Assembly (NCBI RefSeq): GCF_013205025.1 | Contig: NZ_JABMLE010000002.1 | Location: 388,253-452,252, forward strand | From: Rathayibacter sp. VKM Ac-2857 | GTDB lineage: Bacteria; Actinomycetota; Actinomycetes; Actinomycetales; Microbacteriaceae | Reading direction: 5' to 3' | DNA: 64,000 nucleotides | Shown here: positions 28,042 to 37,220 of the stretch, in pieces | Layout of the letters: every line of letters begins with the position of its first letter | Position numbering within the stretch: position 1 is the stretch's first letter | Notes under the pieces: generated by a model | What the model saw: the letters and a program-made list of their open reading frames with translations, nothing else | Databases searched by the model: none | What the model was told of the DNA's origin: nothing | Made by a program: the position numbers and the translations under genes

Positions 28042-30408
28042 ATGTCGGGGGCAGTCGGGAACAGGGTCGTCACGTCCATCGGCGCCGCGGTCGGAGGACT
28101 GATCGGGATCGTCGCCATGAGCGCCGTCGCCGGAGTCCTCGTCGCGGCGTCGGTGACTCCGGCGATCGCGCTCGGGGGCATGGCGGCGAACAACACGGTG
28201 ACGATGTTCGACAACCTCCCCGAGTACCTCGAGATCGGCACCCTCGCCGAGAAGAGCGACGTCTACGCGAAGGGCGCCGACGGCCGGGACGTGCTCCTCG
28301 CCTCGTTCTACGCGCAGAACCGCGTCGAGGTCGGCTGGGACGACATCTCGCCCTTCGTGAAGGACGCGGTCGTCGCCTCGGAGGACCCGCGCTTCTACGA
28401 GCACGGCGGCATCGACCTGCTCGGCACGATCCGCGCCGCCGCCACGGTCGCCTCGGGCGGCAACGTGCAGGGCGGCTCCTCGATCACCCAGCAGTACGTC
28501 AAGAACGTGCTCGTGCAGAAGGCGGAGGCGCTCTCCGATCCGATCGAGCGCGACGCCGCCTACCGCGAGGCCACCGAGACCACCGCCGAGCGCAAGGTCG
28601 CCGAGATGCGACTCTCGATCGGGCTCGAGAAGGAGTACCCGAAGAACGACATCCTGCTCGGCTACCTCAACATCGCGCTCTTCGGCGGCACGGTCTACGG
28701 GATCGAGGCGGCGGCGCGCTACTACTTCGACACGAGCGCGCGCGACCTCACCCTCGCGCAGTCCGCCGCCCTGATCGCGATCGTCAACAACCCGGAGAAG
28801 TTCCGCTTCGACCGCCCCGACGACCCGGCCAACCTCGCGGTCGAGGGCTACCCCGAGACGCTGAACCGCCGCAACTACATCCTCACCCGGATGGGGATCG
28901 AGTCGAAGGTCACCCCGGAGCAGATCGCCGAGGCCGCCTCGACACCGGTCGCCCCCGCGATCACCGAGCCGAGCACCGGCTGCCAGACCGCCGGCATCGC
29001 CGCCTACTTCTGCGACTACGTGACCTGGGTGATCAAGAACGACGACGCCTTCGGCGCGAGCCAGGACGAGCGCGACGCGACCTTCAAGCGCGGCGGCTAC
29101 CAGATCCACACGACCCTCGACTCCGACCTGCAGGAGGCGGCGGTCGCCGCGACCGACACCTGGGTGCCGAAGTCGATGGCCCGGGTGAACATCGGCAGCG
29201 CGAGCGTCTCGGTCGAGGTCGGCACCGGCCGCATCCTCGCGATGACGCAGAACAAGGACTACTCGAACGACCCCGATGTCAGCGGCGCCAACTACACCAG
29301 CGTCAACTACAGCACCGACTTCGGCTACGGCGGCTCCAGCGGCTTCCAGGTCGGCTCGACCTACAAGGTCTTCACCCTCGCCGAGTGGCTGCAGGAGGGC
29401 CGGGCGCTGAACGAGACCGTCGACGGCACCCGCCGCGCGTACACGACCTTCCGCGACAGCTGCGAGCCCGACGGCGTCTACTACGGCGAGAGCTGGGACC
29501 CGAAGAACGACGAGGGCGGGAACGGCGGCGTCTACTCCGCCCTCGACGCGACCAAGGGCTCGATCAACACCGGCTTCGCCGCGATGGCGCAGCAGCTCGA
29601 CCTCTGCGGCATCCGCAACACGGCGCTCGCGATGGGCGTGCACCGCGCCGACGGCACCGAGCTGCAGAAGTTCGCACCGACCATCCTCGGCACCAACGAG
29701 ATCGCCCCACTGACGATGGCGACGGCCTTCGCCGGCTTCGCCAACAAGGGCACCGTCTGCACGCCGATCGCGATCGACCGGATCGTCGACCGCGGCGGCG
29801 CCGAGATCGCCCCGCCCGCGAGCACCTGCACGCAGGGCATGTCCGAGCAGGTCGCCGCGACGGCGGACTTCGCCCTGCAGCAGGTGATGACGGGCGGCAC
29901 CGGCCGCGCCTCCGCGACCGGCACCGGCGTCCCGCACATCGGCAAGACCGGCACCACCGACAACGCCGTGCACACCTGGATGGTCGGCGCCAGCACCGAG
30001 GTCGCGACGGCCACCTGGGTCGGCAACGTCAGCGGCCAGACCTCCATGCGCGGCTTCAAGCTGAGCGGCGTCAACGCCGGGCAGGTGCGCCACCAGATCT
30101 GGCCGCGGATCATGCGCGTCGCCGACCAGAAGTACGGCGGATCCACTTTCCCCTCGCCCCAGCAGTCGCTCGTCGAGGCCCCGCAGCAGGCGGTGCCCGA
30201 GGTGACCGGCCAGAACCCCGCCGCCGCGACCGCCCGCCTGCGCGAGCTCGGCTTCGTCGTGACGGTCGATCCGACCCGCGTGCCGTCCGACCGCCCCGCC
30301 GGCTCGGTCGCGCAGACGAACCCGCCGGCCGGCTCCCGCCTGTCCCGCGGGGCGCCGATCTCGCTGCAGATCAGCGCCGGCCCGTCCACCCCGCCGCCCG
30401 GCGGCTGA
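28042..30408 (+). CDS. Class A penicillin-binding protein with PASTA domain
   Basis: A 788-aa bifunctional peptidoglycan synthase (PonA2-like). After one membrane helix (about residues 20-48) comes the GT51 glycosyltransferase with ASEDPRFYEHGGID and QGGSSITQQYVKN. Next is the transpeptidase with STYK (GSTYKVF), SIN (GSINTGF) and KTG (GKTGTTDN). A single C-terminal PASTA domain (VPEVTGQNPAAAT...LSRGAPISLQIS) is followed by a Pro-rich tail. The downstream metallophosphoesterase gives the mycobacterial ponA2-Rv3683 order. Confidence 0.94.
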   Translation: MSGAVGNRVVTSIGAAVGGLIGIVAMSAVAGVLVAASVTPAIALGGMAANNTVTMFDNLPEYLEIGTLAEKSDVYAKGADGRDVLLASFYAQNRVEVGWDDISPFVKDAVVASEDPRFYEHGGIDLLGTIRAAATVASGGNVQGGSSITQQYVKNVLVQKAEALSDPIERDAAYREATETTAERKVAEMRLSIGLEKEYPKNDILLGYLNIALFGGTVYGIEAAARYYFDTSARDLTLAQSAALIAIVNNPEKFRFDRPDDPANLAVEGYPETLNRRNYILTRMGIESKVTPEQIAEAASTPVAPAITEPSTGCQTAGIAAYFCDYVTWVIKNDDAFGASQDERDATFKRGGYQIHTTLDSDLQEAAVAATDTWVPKSMARVNIGSASVSVEVGTGRILAMTQNKDYSNDPDVSGANYTSVNYSTDFGYGGSSGFQVGSTYKVFTLAEWLQEGRALNETVDGTRRAYTTFRDSCEPDGVYYGESWDPKNDEGGNGGVYSALDATKGSINTGFAAMAQQLDLCGIRNTALAMGVHRADGTELQKFAPTILGTNEIAPLTMATAFAGFANKGTVCTPIAIDRIVDRGGAEIAPPASTCTQGMSEQVAATADFALQQVMTGGTGRASATGTGVPHIGKTGTTDNAVHTWMVGASTEVATATWVGNVSGQTSMRGFKLSGVNAGQVRHQIWPRIMRVADQKYGGSTFPSPQQSLVEAPQQAVPEVTGQNPAAATARLRELGFVVTVDPTRVPSDRPAGSVAQTNPPAGSRLSRGAPISLQISAGPSTPPPGG

Positions 30409-30487
30409 ACCCGGGCGGTGGTGGAGGCGGCGTCGGGCAGAATGTACGCGGTCGCTCCCGCGCCCCGCCCCGACGAGAGAAGGATCC

Positions 30488-31429
30488 ATGACCGGACGCA
30501 GCGCTCGCCCCCTCACCACGGCCCTCGCGGCCGTCGCCGCCGTCGGGAGCGCCGCCGCCGTCTGGGGCATCGCGATCGAGCGGACGATGTTCACCGTCCG
30601 CCACGTGCCGGTCCCCGTCCTGCCCGCCGGCTCGGCCCCGCTGCGCATCCTGCACGTCTCCGACCTGCACATGGCGCCCTGGCAGACGAAGAAGCAGGAC
30701 TGGCTCCGCTCCCTCACCGCCCTCGCGCCCGACCTGATCGTCGACACCGGTGACAACCTGGGCCACCGCGACGGCGTCCTCGGCATCCGCCGGGCGCTCG
30801 AGCCCTTCGCCGGCGTCCCCGGCGTCTTCGTCAACGGCTCGAACGACTACTTCGGCCCGCGGGTGAAGAACCCGCTGCGCTACTTCCGCGGCCCGTCGAA
30901 GAACCCGGCGCGCAACGCGAGCGACCTCGACACCCGGGCGCTGACCGGCTTCTTCACCGACGAGCTCGGCTGGCAGGACCTCAACAACACGGCGACCAGC
31001 CTCGACGTCCGCGGCACCCGGGTCGAGCTGTTCGGCGTGGACGACCCGCACATCGGCCTGGACCGGATCGACCTCGTGGCGGGCGCTGTGGACGAGCTGC
31101 GGGCCGCGCAGGACGAGCCGGCCGGCGTCAGCATCGGCGTCGCGCACGCCCCCTACCAGCGCGTCCTGGACGACTTCGTCGCCCGCGGCGCGGAGGTGAT
31201 TCTCGCGGGCCACACCCACGGCGGGCAGGTCTGCGTGCCCGGCTTCGGTGCGCTGGTGACCAACTGCGACATCCCGCGGGACAAGGTCTCCGGCTTCTCC
31301 AGCTGGGACAACGGCCTGCGCAGCGCTCACCTCAACGTCTCGGCCGGCGTCGGCACCTCGATCTACGCGCCGGTGCGCTTCGCCTGCCGTCCCGAGGTCA
31401 GCCTGGTGACCCTCGAGCCGGTGGCCTGA
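30488..31429 (+). CDS. Membrane-anchored metallophosphoesterase
   Basis: A 313-aa calcineurin-like phosphoesterase with an N-terminal membrane helix (residues 8-28). The two-metal motifs are HVSDLHMA, DTGDNLG, GSNDYFG (where GNHE is usual; the Asn is kept) and GHTHGGQVCVP. Relatives include YkuE-like enzymes acting on lipid or nucleotide phosphates; the substrate is unknown. It lies 79 bp after the PBP gene, in the same order as Rv3682-Rv3683, so a cell-envelope role is likely. Confidence 0.87.
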   Translation: MTGRSARPLTTALAAVAAVGSAAAVWGIAIERTMFTVRHVPVPVLPAGSAPLRILHVSDLHMAPWQTKKQDWLRSLTALAPDLIVDTGDNLGHRDGVLGIRRALEPFAGVPGVFVNGSNDYFGPRVKNPLRYFRGPSKNPARNASDLDTRALTGFFTDELGWQDLNNTATSLDVRGTRVELFGVDDPHIGLDRIDLVAGAVDELRAAQDEPAGVSIGVAHAPYQRVLDDFVARGAEVILAGHTHGGQVCVPGFGALVTNCDIPRDKVSGFSSWDNGLRSAHLNVSAGVGTSIYAPVRFACRPEVSLVTLEPVA

Positions 31430-31527
31430 GCGGTCCCTCGCCCGGCGTCGCGTCGGGTGTCCGACACGGCCTCCGAAATCGGCTACTATTGACGAGGCTC
31501 GTGAGCGGTTCACCGCGAACAGTCCAC

Positions 31528-31601
31528 CGGGGTGTGGCGCAGCTTGGTAGCGCGCCTCGTTCGGGACGAGGAGGTCGTGGGTTCGAATCCCGCTACCCCG
31601 A
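31528..31601 (+). tRNA. tRNA-Pro(CGG)
   Basis: Acceptor CGGGGTG pairs with TACCCCG. The D arm is GCGCAGCTTGGTAGCGC, the anticodon stem CCTCG/CGAGG with loop TTCGGGA (anticodon CGG), and the T arm GTGGGTTCGAATCCCGC. The discriminator is A and CCA is not encoded. A TACTAT (-10-like) lies at 31484-31489. Confidence 0.96.
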
Positions 31602-31608
31602 CCGGTGA

Positions 31609-31645
31609 GAAGCCCGGCCAGGATCGATGATCCGGGCCGGGCTTC
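31609..31645 (+). terminator. Terminator after tRNA-Pro
   Basis: GAAGCCCGGCC...GGCCGGGCTTC forms a long stem closing on GGATCGATGATCC; the tail is GTCGTT. Confidence 0.8.
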
Positions 31646-31816
31646 GTCGTTCCCGGAGCGCCCGCGATCGGGACCGGACGAGCGGCGTCAGTGTTCCCTC
31701 TGTCCAGCGCCATCGCCGCCGCCTCGCGATCGGGCCGGGAAGACTGGGGCACTCCCGCGCTCGCCGTCGACGCGTTCCCTCCCGTCGCTGCGGCGACCCT
31801 CGTCGAGACGAGCACC

Positions 31817-32350
31817 GTGCCCCGATCGCTGACCCGGCTCACCGCCGTCGCGGCGGTCGCCTACGCCCTGGTCCTCGCGGTCGTCGTCTTCTGGCCGACG
31901 CCCGTGGACGGAGGGCGCACAAGCGAGCTCCGGCAGGTCCTCGACAGGCCGCGCCGTGCGGGGCTGGAGCTGCTGGACTACCACCTGCTCGAGGCGGCGG
32001 CGAACGTGCTGCTGTTCGTCCCTCTCGGGATGCTCGCGGCACTGCTCCTGCCCGCACGCCGCGCCTGGCTCGCCGTCCTGCTCGGCGCGCTGACCAGCGC
32101 CGCCGTCGAGACGGTGCAGCTCCTGCTGCTCTCGCACCGTCACGCCGATCCGCACGACGTCGTGGCGAACACGATCGGCGCCGCGGTCGGCGCGGTGCTG
32201 GGCGCGGTCCTGCGCCGTACGGTCCTGACACGACGACGCCGGAGGGCGGTGGAGCCGGACAGCGCTCGCGCGCACGTCCCGCTCCCCAGCGCCTCCGGCG
32301 TCGTGGTCGATCCCGTGGTCCCGCCCGATCGGGCGGTCGGTGACGGAGGG
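31817..32350 (+). CDS. VanZ-family membrane protein, 3' end unresolved
   Basis: About 150 residues match the VanZ-like fold: four hydrophobic segments with VFWPTPVDGG, NVLLFVPLGMLAALLL, SAAVETVQLLLLSHRHADPHD and DVVANTIGAAVGAVLG. VanZ proteins are small membrane proteins linked to teicoplanin resistance and, in actinobacteria, often to surface polysaccharide loci. GTG 31817 is the likely start; an earlier in-frame GTG at 31691 would add 42 residues. The frame has no stop codon before 33706, antisense through the whole ugd gene, so the true end is lost or a frameshift lies near 32225-32350. The end given is where the convergent gene ends. Confidence 0.6.
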
Positions 32351-33655
32351 TCAGCGGCCGAGGCCGCGGTACTCCCAGCCGGCGGCGCGCCAGGCGTCCT
32401 GGTCGAGGCAGTTGCGGCCGTCGACCACGAACTTCCGGGTCACCTTCTCTCCGGCGACGGCGGGGTCGATCGCGCGGAACTGCTTCCACTCGGTGACGAC
32501 CACGACGGCGTCGGCGCCGCGCAGGGCCTCGTCGATGTCGGTCGTGTAGGTGATGTCGGGGTAGCGGCGGCGCGCGTTCTCGATCGCCTCCGGGTCGGTC
32601 GCGACGACGTCGGCGCCGAGGTCGTGGAAGCGGGTCGCGACGTCGAGCGACGGCGAGTCGCGGACGTCGTCCGACTCCGGCTTGAAGGCGAGGCCGAGGA
32701 CCGCGATCTTCTTGCCCTCGACCGAGCCGCCGAGGCCCTCGGTGACGAGGTCGACGACGCGCCGGCGGCGACGCAGGTTGATCGCGTCGACCTCCTTGAG
32801 GAACGCGACCGACTCCCCCACGCCGAGCTCGTCGGCGCGGGCGGAGAAGGCGCGGATGTCCTTGGGCAGGCAGCCGCCGCCGAAGCCGATGCCGGCGTTG
32901 AGGAAGCGGCGGCCGATGCGGACGTCGTAGCCGATGGCGTCGGCGAGCTGCGTGACGTCGGCGCCGGTGACCTCCGCGATCTCGGCGATCGCGTTGATGA
33001 AGGAGATCTTGGTGGCGAGGAAGGCGTTGGCCGAGACCTTGACCAGCTCGGCGGTCGCGTAGTCGGTGACCACGAGCGGGGTCTCGGCGGCCAGCGCCGT
33101 CGCGTAGACCTCGTCGAGGGTGGCCTTGGCGGCCTGGCCGGCCGCACCGGCGGGCACGCCGTAGACGAGGCGGTCGGGGCTGATCGTGTCCTCGACCGCG
33201 AAGCCCTCGCGCAGGAACTCGGGGTTCCAGGCGAGCGTCGCGCCGCTGGCGGCGATCCGCTCGGCGAGGCGGGCGGCGGTGCCGACCGGGACGGTCGACT
33301 TGCCGACGACGAGCGAGTCCGCCGTCAGCAGCGGCAGGATCCCGTCGATCGCGGCGTCGACGTAGGTCATGTCGGCGGCGTTCTCGCCCTTCTTCTGCGG
33401 CGTGCCGACCGCGATGAAGTGCACCGAGGCGTCGGCGGCGTCGGCCGTCTCGGTCGAGAAGCGGAGGCGGCCCGAGGCCACGCCCTTGGAGAGGAGCTCG
33501 GGCAGACCCGGCTCGAAGAACGGAGCGGTGCCGGCCGAGAGCGCCTCGATCTTCCCCGGGTCGACGTCGATGCCGATGACGTCGTGGCCGAGCTCGGCCA
33601 TCGCGGCGGCGTGGACGGCTCCGAGGTAGCCGCAACCAATGACAGAAAGCTTCAC
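32351..33655 (-). CDS. ugd: UDP-glucose 6-dehydrogenase
   Basis: Ugd oxidises UDP-glucose to UDP-glucuronate, a precursor for acidic exopolysaccharides. The 434-aa protein has an N-terminal Rossmann motif GCGYLGAVHAAAMAELG, the NPEFLREG and VSANAFLATKISFIN segments, the catalytic cysteine in FGGGCLPKDIRA and a C-terminal UDP-binding domain (AFKPESDDVRDSPS). The GTG at 33655 follows GGAGAAATCCC and gives the usual MKLSVIGCGYLG. It heads toward the VanZ gene and supports the polysaccharide block upstream. Confidence 0.93.
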   Translation of the reverse strand: MKLSVIGCGYLGAVHAAAMAELGHDVIGIDVDPGKIEALSAGTAPFFEPGLPELLSKGVASGRLRFSTETADAADASVHFIAVGTPQKKGENAADMTYVDAAIDGILPLLTADSLVVGKSTVPVGTAARLAERIAASGATLAWNPEFLREGFAVEDTISPDRLVYGVPAGAAGQAAKATLDEVYATALAAETPLVVTDYATAELVKVSANAFLATKISFINAIAEIAEVTGADVTQLADAIGYDVRIGRRFLNAGIGFGGGCLPKDIRAFSARADELGVGESVAFLKEVDAINLRRRRRVVDLVTEGLGGSVEGKKIAVLGLAFKPESDDVRDSPSLDVATRFHDLGADVVATDPEAIENARRRYPDITYTTDIDEALRGADAVVVVTEWKQFRAIDPAVAGEKVTRKFVVDGRNCLDQDAWRAAGWEYRGLGR

Positions 33656-33750
33656 GGGATTTCTCCGAATCGTAGGCGGGTCGATGTCGCGTCGGCGACT
33701 GCGTGAGGGAGGAACAGGTGGAGCGGGCGGAGCCCGCACGGTGCGCGAGG

Positions 33751-34422
33751 TCAGCTCCGCGCCAATGCTGTCAGATCCCGGGAGATGTCGTGGACGGCCG
33801 CGGCGATCTCCTGAGCGACGCGGACGTGCGTGCTCTCGCTGCGGCCGATCGGATCGTCGATGTCGTCGCCGTCGCCGCGGGGCGCTCGGCCCCGGTTCGC
33901 GGCGGCGAGGCGCACGACGGCGCGCAGCCGTGCGGCGGGGTCCTCGACCTCGGGGATCGGCACCTCGGCGAGGACGAACGGCAGCACGCGGGCGAACTCG
34001 CGCAGGGTGAAGCCGCGCAGCAGGAGCGGCGGGTGGCGCCGTGAGGCGTCGACGAGGTGCTCGCGGGTCATGGCGAGCATCAGGTCCGCCTCCCCCGCCA
34101 CGGCCTCGGTGAGCTTCGCGCTGAGGTGGCCGGTGGTGTCGCCGCCGAGCTCGGCCGAGAGGCGGGCGGAGGTCGGCTCCATCGGGTAGCCGTCGCGGGT
34201 CTGCACGCCCGCGCTGCGGAAGGCGAGGAGCGGCGCCCCACCCGAGCCGGTCAGTCCGCCGAGCTCGGCCCGCAGGAGCTGCTCCGCCATCGGCGAGCGG
34301 CAGATGTTGCCGGTGCAGACCGCGAGGACGGTGAAGACGGGGGCCGTCGACGGCGCCGCCACCTCGCCGGGTCGCCAGCCGCGGCGGGCTCGCCGCAGAC
34401 CGTCGTCGCCCGGGAACGTCAT
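33751..34422 (-). CDS. Low-molecular-weight protein-tyrosine phosphatase
   Basis: A 223-aa phosphatase, longer than the usual 150-180 residues because of a 30-residue N-terminal extension. The active-site loop is C36-TGNIC-R42 and the general acid is in the DIDDPIGRSES segment near the C-terminus. Such enzymes (Wzb, EpsP, Wip1 types) dephosphorylate the partner BY-kinase and so control polysaccharide export. It lies 10 nt after the kinase gene, as expected for this pair. Confidence 0.9.
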   Translation of the reverse strand: MTFPGDDGLRRARRGWRPGEVAAPSTAPVFTVLAVCTGNICRSPMAEQLLRAELGGLTGSGGAPLLAFRSAGVQTRDGYPMEPTSARLSAELGGDTTGHLSAKLTEAVAGEADLMLAMTREHLVDASRRHPPLLLRGFTLREFARVLPFVLAEVPIPEVEDPAARLRAVVRLAAANRGRAPRGDGDDIDDPIGRSESTHVRVAQEIAAAVHDISRDLTALARS

Positions 34423-34432
34423 CCTCGGCCGC

Positions 34433-35929
34433 TCAGACCGCGGTCGGGGTCGGCGTGGGAGCCGGCGCGGGCTGCGCCGCCGCGTCCGGGCGGGCGCCCG
34501 ACTTCTGCGAGCCGTAGTAGCTCGTGTAGTAGTAGCCGTAGCCGCGGCCGACCTGCCCGCGCGGAGGCACGCGGTTGAGGATCACGCCGAGGGTGTGGCC
34601 GCTGACCCGCTCGAGGTTCTGGATCGCCTTGCCCAGCTCGTCGGTCGTGGTCCGGCCGGCCGAGATGACGACGAGGGCGCCGTCGGTGCGGGCGGTGAGG
34701 ATCGCACCGTCGGTGACGGGCAGCAGCGGCGGGGCGTCCACGATCACGATCGCCTCGCGGGCGATCTCGTGCAGGAGGATGTCCATCCCGTTCGAGCCGA
34801 GCAGCTCGCTCGGGTTCGGCGGGATCGAGCCCGCGCCGAGGATCCAGAGGTTGCCCGAGGGGCCCCAGGGCTGGAGCACGTCCTGCAGCTCGGCCTTGCC
34901 GATCAGCAGGTCGGTGAGGCCGACGCCGGGCACGAGGCCGAAGGACTTCGCCACGGTGGGCTTGCGGAGGTCGCCGTCGACGACGACGGTGCGCTGGCCC
35001 GAGGCGGCGAGCGTGACGGCGAGGTTCGCGGTCACGGTCGACTTGCCGTCGGAGGGCAGCGGGCTGGTGACGACGATGATCCGCGGCGGGCTGTCGACGT
35101 TCATGAACTGCAGGTTGGTGCGCAGCTCGCGCAGCGCCTCGGCGAGCGCGTGCTTGCCGTCGGACTTCACGTAGTCGGTCGTGTCCGCCTCCGGCACGAT
35201 GCGGTTGGTCTCGTTCAGCCGCTTGTCGATCGGGAGCGTGCCGACCACGGGGAGGTCGAACAGGCGCTCGACCACCTCGGCGGTGCGGATCCGGCGATCG
35301 AGGGTGTTGCGGACGAAGGCGTAGACGAGGCCGAGCACGAGGCCGGCCAGCGCGCCGATGCCGAGCACCAGGCGCACGTTCGGGAACTCGGGTGCGGACG
35401 GCAGGGCGGCCGACTGGACGCCGGCGAGGCTGACGGTGTCGCCGGCCCCGGTCTCCTGGTTGACCTGCTGGATGCGGGTGGCGATCGCGTCGATCCAGGC
35501 GTCGGCGAGCGTGCGCGCCCCCTCGGGGGTCGACGCCGTCGCGCGGACGTCGAGGATCGGCGACTCCGGATCCGGGGTGACCTCGACCGCGGTGATGAGG
35601 GACTCCGCGGTCACGTCGAGGCCGAGGTTCGCGATGACGATCTCGGCGACGTTCCGCGACTTCGCGATCGGGACGTAGGTGAGGGTGCTCGACTTCGCGA
35701 CCGAGTCGGCGATCTGGCGGAGGTAGATCGCCTGACTCGGGTCTCCCCCGGCGTCGGCGACGGCCGCGGAGACCAGTCCCTGCGCCTCGGCCGCATAGCG
35801 GGGCTTCTGGGTCAGCGACCAGCCGTAGGCCACGAGGGTGCCCAGGAGCACGGCCGCGACGAGGGCGATCCAGTGCGTGCGGAGAAGTCGCAGGACGTCT
35901 CTAAGTTCCACAGTGTCAAGTTCCTTCAC
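34433..35929 (-). CDS. Wzz-type chain-length regulator fused to BY-type tyrosine kinase
   Basis: A 498-aa bacterial tyrosine kinase for capsule or exopolysaccharide assembly. Two helices (about 21-38 and 187-206) flank an extracytoplasmic Wzz domain. The cytoplasmic kinase has Walker A SPLPSDGKST (289-298), Walker A' VVVDGDLRKP (314-323) and Walker B VIVDAPP. The C-terminus carries a tyrosine cluster (YGYYYTSYYG) that would be autophosphorylated, then a Pro/Ala tail. The GTG start at 35929 is uncertain; a GTG at 35908 also fits. Confidence 0.92.
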   Translation of the reverse strand: MKELDTVELRDVLRLLRTHWIALVAAVLLGTLVAYGWSLTQKPRYAAEAQGLVSAAVADAGGDPSQAIYLRQIADSVAKSSTLTYVPIAKSRNVAEIVIANLGLDVTAESLITAVEVTPDPESPILDVRATASTPEGARTLADAWIDAIATRIQQVNQETGAGDTVSLAGVQSAALPSAPEFPNVRLVLGIGALAGLVLGLVYAFVRNTLDRRIRTAEVVERLFDLPVVGTLPIDKRLNETNRIVPEADTTDYVKSDGKHALAEALRELRTNLQFMNVDSPPRIIVVTSPLPSDGKSTVTANLAVTLAASGQRTVVVDGDLRKPTVAKSFGLVPGVGLTDLLIGKAELQDVLQPWGPSGNLWILGAGSIPPNPSELLGSNGMDILLHEIAREAIVIVDAPPLLPVTDGAILTARTDGALVVISAGRTTTDELGKAIQNLERVSGHTLGVILNRVPPRGQVGRGYGYYYTSYYGSQKSGARPDAAAQPAPAPTPTPTAV

Positions 35930-36011
35930 TGGTTCGGACCGAGCGGCGAGCGCCAGGAGACGGGCTTCAGAATTGTTGCACGCCGGTGTATCGGCCCCGT
36001 TTCGGCGCCGC

Positions 36012-37220
36012 TCAGACGTGCACCCCTTCCGGGGTGGGCGACGGCGGAACAGCCCTCGTGATCACGCCGAGGGCGCGCAGCTCGTCGACCGCAGCGGACA
36101 CGGCGGCCGGCGCATCGATCCCCTCGGGCGGGCCGCCGAGCTCGGCCAGGACCGCGGCGACGAGGGCGGGCAGGTCGACGCCGTCGCCGGCGGCGCGCCA
36201 GATCGTCGGGCCGATCCCGGCGAGCCGGATCACCGTGTTCTCCCGGAAGACGAGGACCTCGCCGCCGGGCAGCAGGAGCGCGTCGTCGACGCGGGCGCGG
36301 CGGACGGAGCCGTCGGAGGCCGTGTCGTCCGCGTCGATCGGCAGGGCGAGGACCTCGTCCCAGACCGGCGGAGCCGGCTCGACCGGGGCGGCGAGGAGAC
36401 CCTCGACGAGGTCGAGCACGCTCTCCGCCTCGGAGTAGACCAGTCGTTTCACGCCACCGACGGCGGCGAGCGTGCGGACCAGGGCGGAGAGCGCCCTCGG
36501 CCGCGCACCGAGATAGGAGGTCTGCGGCACCAGGTCGTCGATCGCGTCGGTCGGATCGACCTGCTCGAGGCGGGGCTCGTCGACGCCGTCGCGGCGGTCG
36601 AGCAGCACGACCCCCGCCAGCGCGAGCGGCGCCGTCGGAACGGGGCGCAGCCCGAGGGCGACCGGCGAGAGCTGGGCCTTCGGCGCGCTCCCGGTCAAGG
36701 GCTTCACCGACAGCGGCTTCGGGTAGGGCAGCACGCCGCCCTCGGGAGTGACGGCGACCGTCTCGTCGGTGACGTAGCCGAAGCGCGCACCCAGCACCCG
36801 CGAGGCGGTCGTCTTGCCGGTGCCGGAGGCGGCCACGAACGCGAGCACGCGGCCGTCGTCGGCGGCGATCCCGCAGGCGTGCAGCATCAGGAGGTCGGCG
36901 CGGCGCTCACCGATCGCCTCGAGCGTGAGGGTCGAGGTGAGCGACTCCTCGAGCTGGGCGACGGAGTGCGCGCGGACGCTGATGCCATCGCGGGCGGACA
37001 CGGCCGGGCCGGCGACGTCCGCGGCGACGATCCGGGCGGCGGTGGCCTCCGGAGCGGCGCAGGACTGCCAGCTGCCCCTGATCCGCTCGACGTCCTCCTC
37101 GGACACCCCCGGACCGAAGTCGACACGGAACGGCACCTCGAGAACGGCGAGCGACATGCTCCGCGATCCGTGCCGATCCTCGCCGAGCGGCACGGCGCCC
37201 GTCTGGTCAGTGCCGGTCAA
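36012..37220 (-). CDS. HprK-like P-loop protein with PqqD-like C-terminus
   Basis: A 402-aa protein with a HPr-kinase-like ATP-binding core: HACGIA (from His114), P-loop AASGTGKTT (131-139) and the acidic YVTDETVAV (Asp152, Glu153), then PKPLSVK. The C-terminal ~80 residues (NTVIRLAGIGPTIWRAAGDG...LRALGVITRAV) resemble a PqqD-type winged-helix peptide-binding domain. Proteins of this build occur in peptide (lasso) clusters and in actinobacterial sugar clusters; no precursor peptide is seen here. The TTG start overlaps the upstream glycosyltransferase stop (TTGA); an ATG at 37157 is an alternative. Substrate unknown. Confidence 0.72.
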   Translation of the reverse strand: MTGTDQTGAVPLGEDRHGSRSMSLAVLEVPFRVDFGPGVSEEDVERIRGSWQSCAAPEATAARIVAADVAGPAVSARDGISVRAHSVAQLEESLTSTLTLEAIGERRADLLMLHACGIAADDGRVLAFVAASGTGKTTASRVLGARFGYVTDETVAVTPEGGVLPYPKPLSVKPLTGSAPKAQLSPVALGLRPVPTAPLALAGVVLLDRRDGVDEPRLEQVDPTDAIDDLVPQTSYLGARPRALSALVRTLAAVGGVKRLVYSEAESVLDLVEGLLAAPVEPAPPVWDEVLALPIDADDTASDGSVRRARVDDALLLPGGEVLVFRENTVIRLAGIGPTIWRAAGDGVDLPALVAAVLAELGGPPEGIDAPAAVSAAVDELRALGVITRAVPPSPTPEGVHV

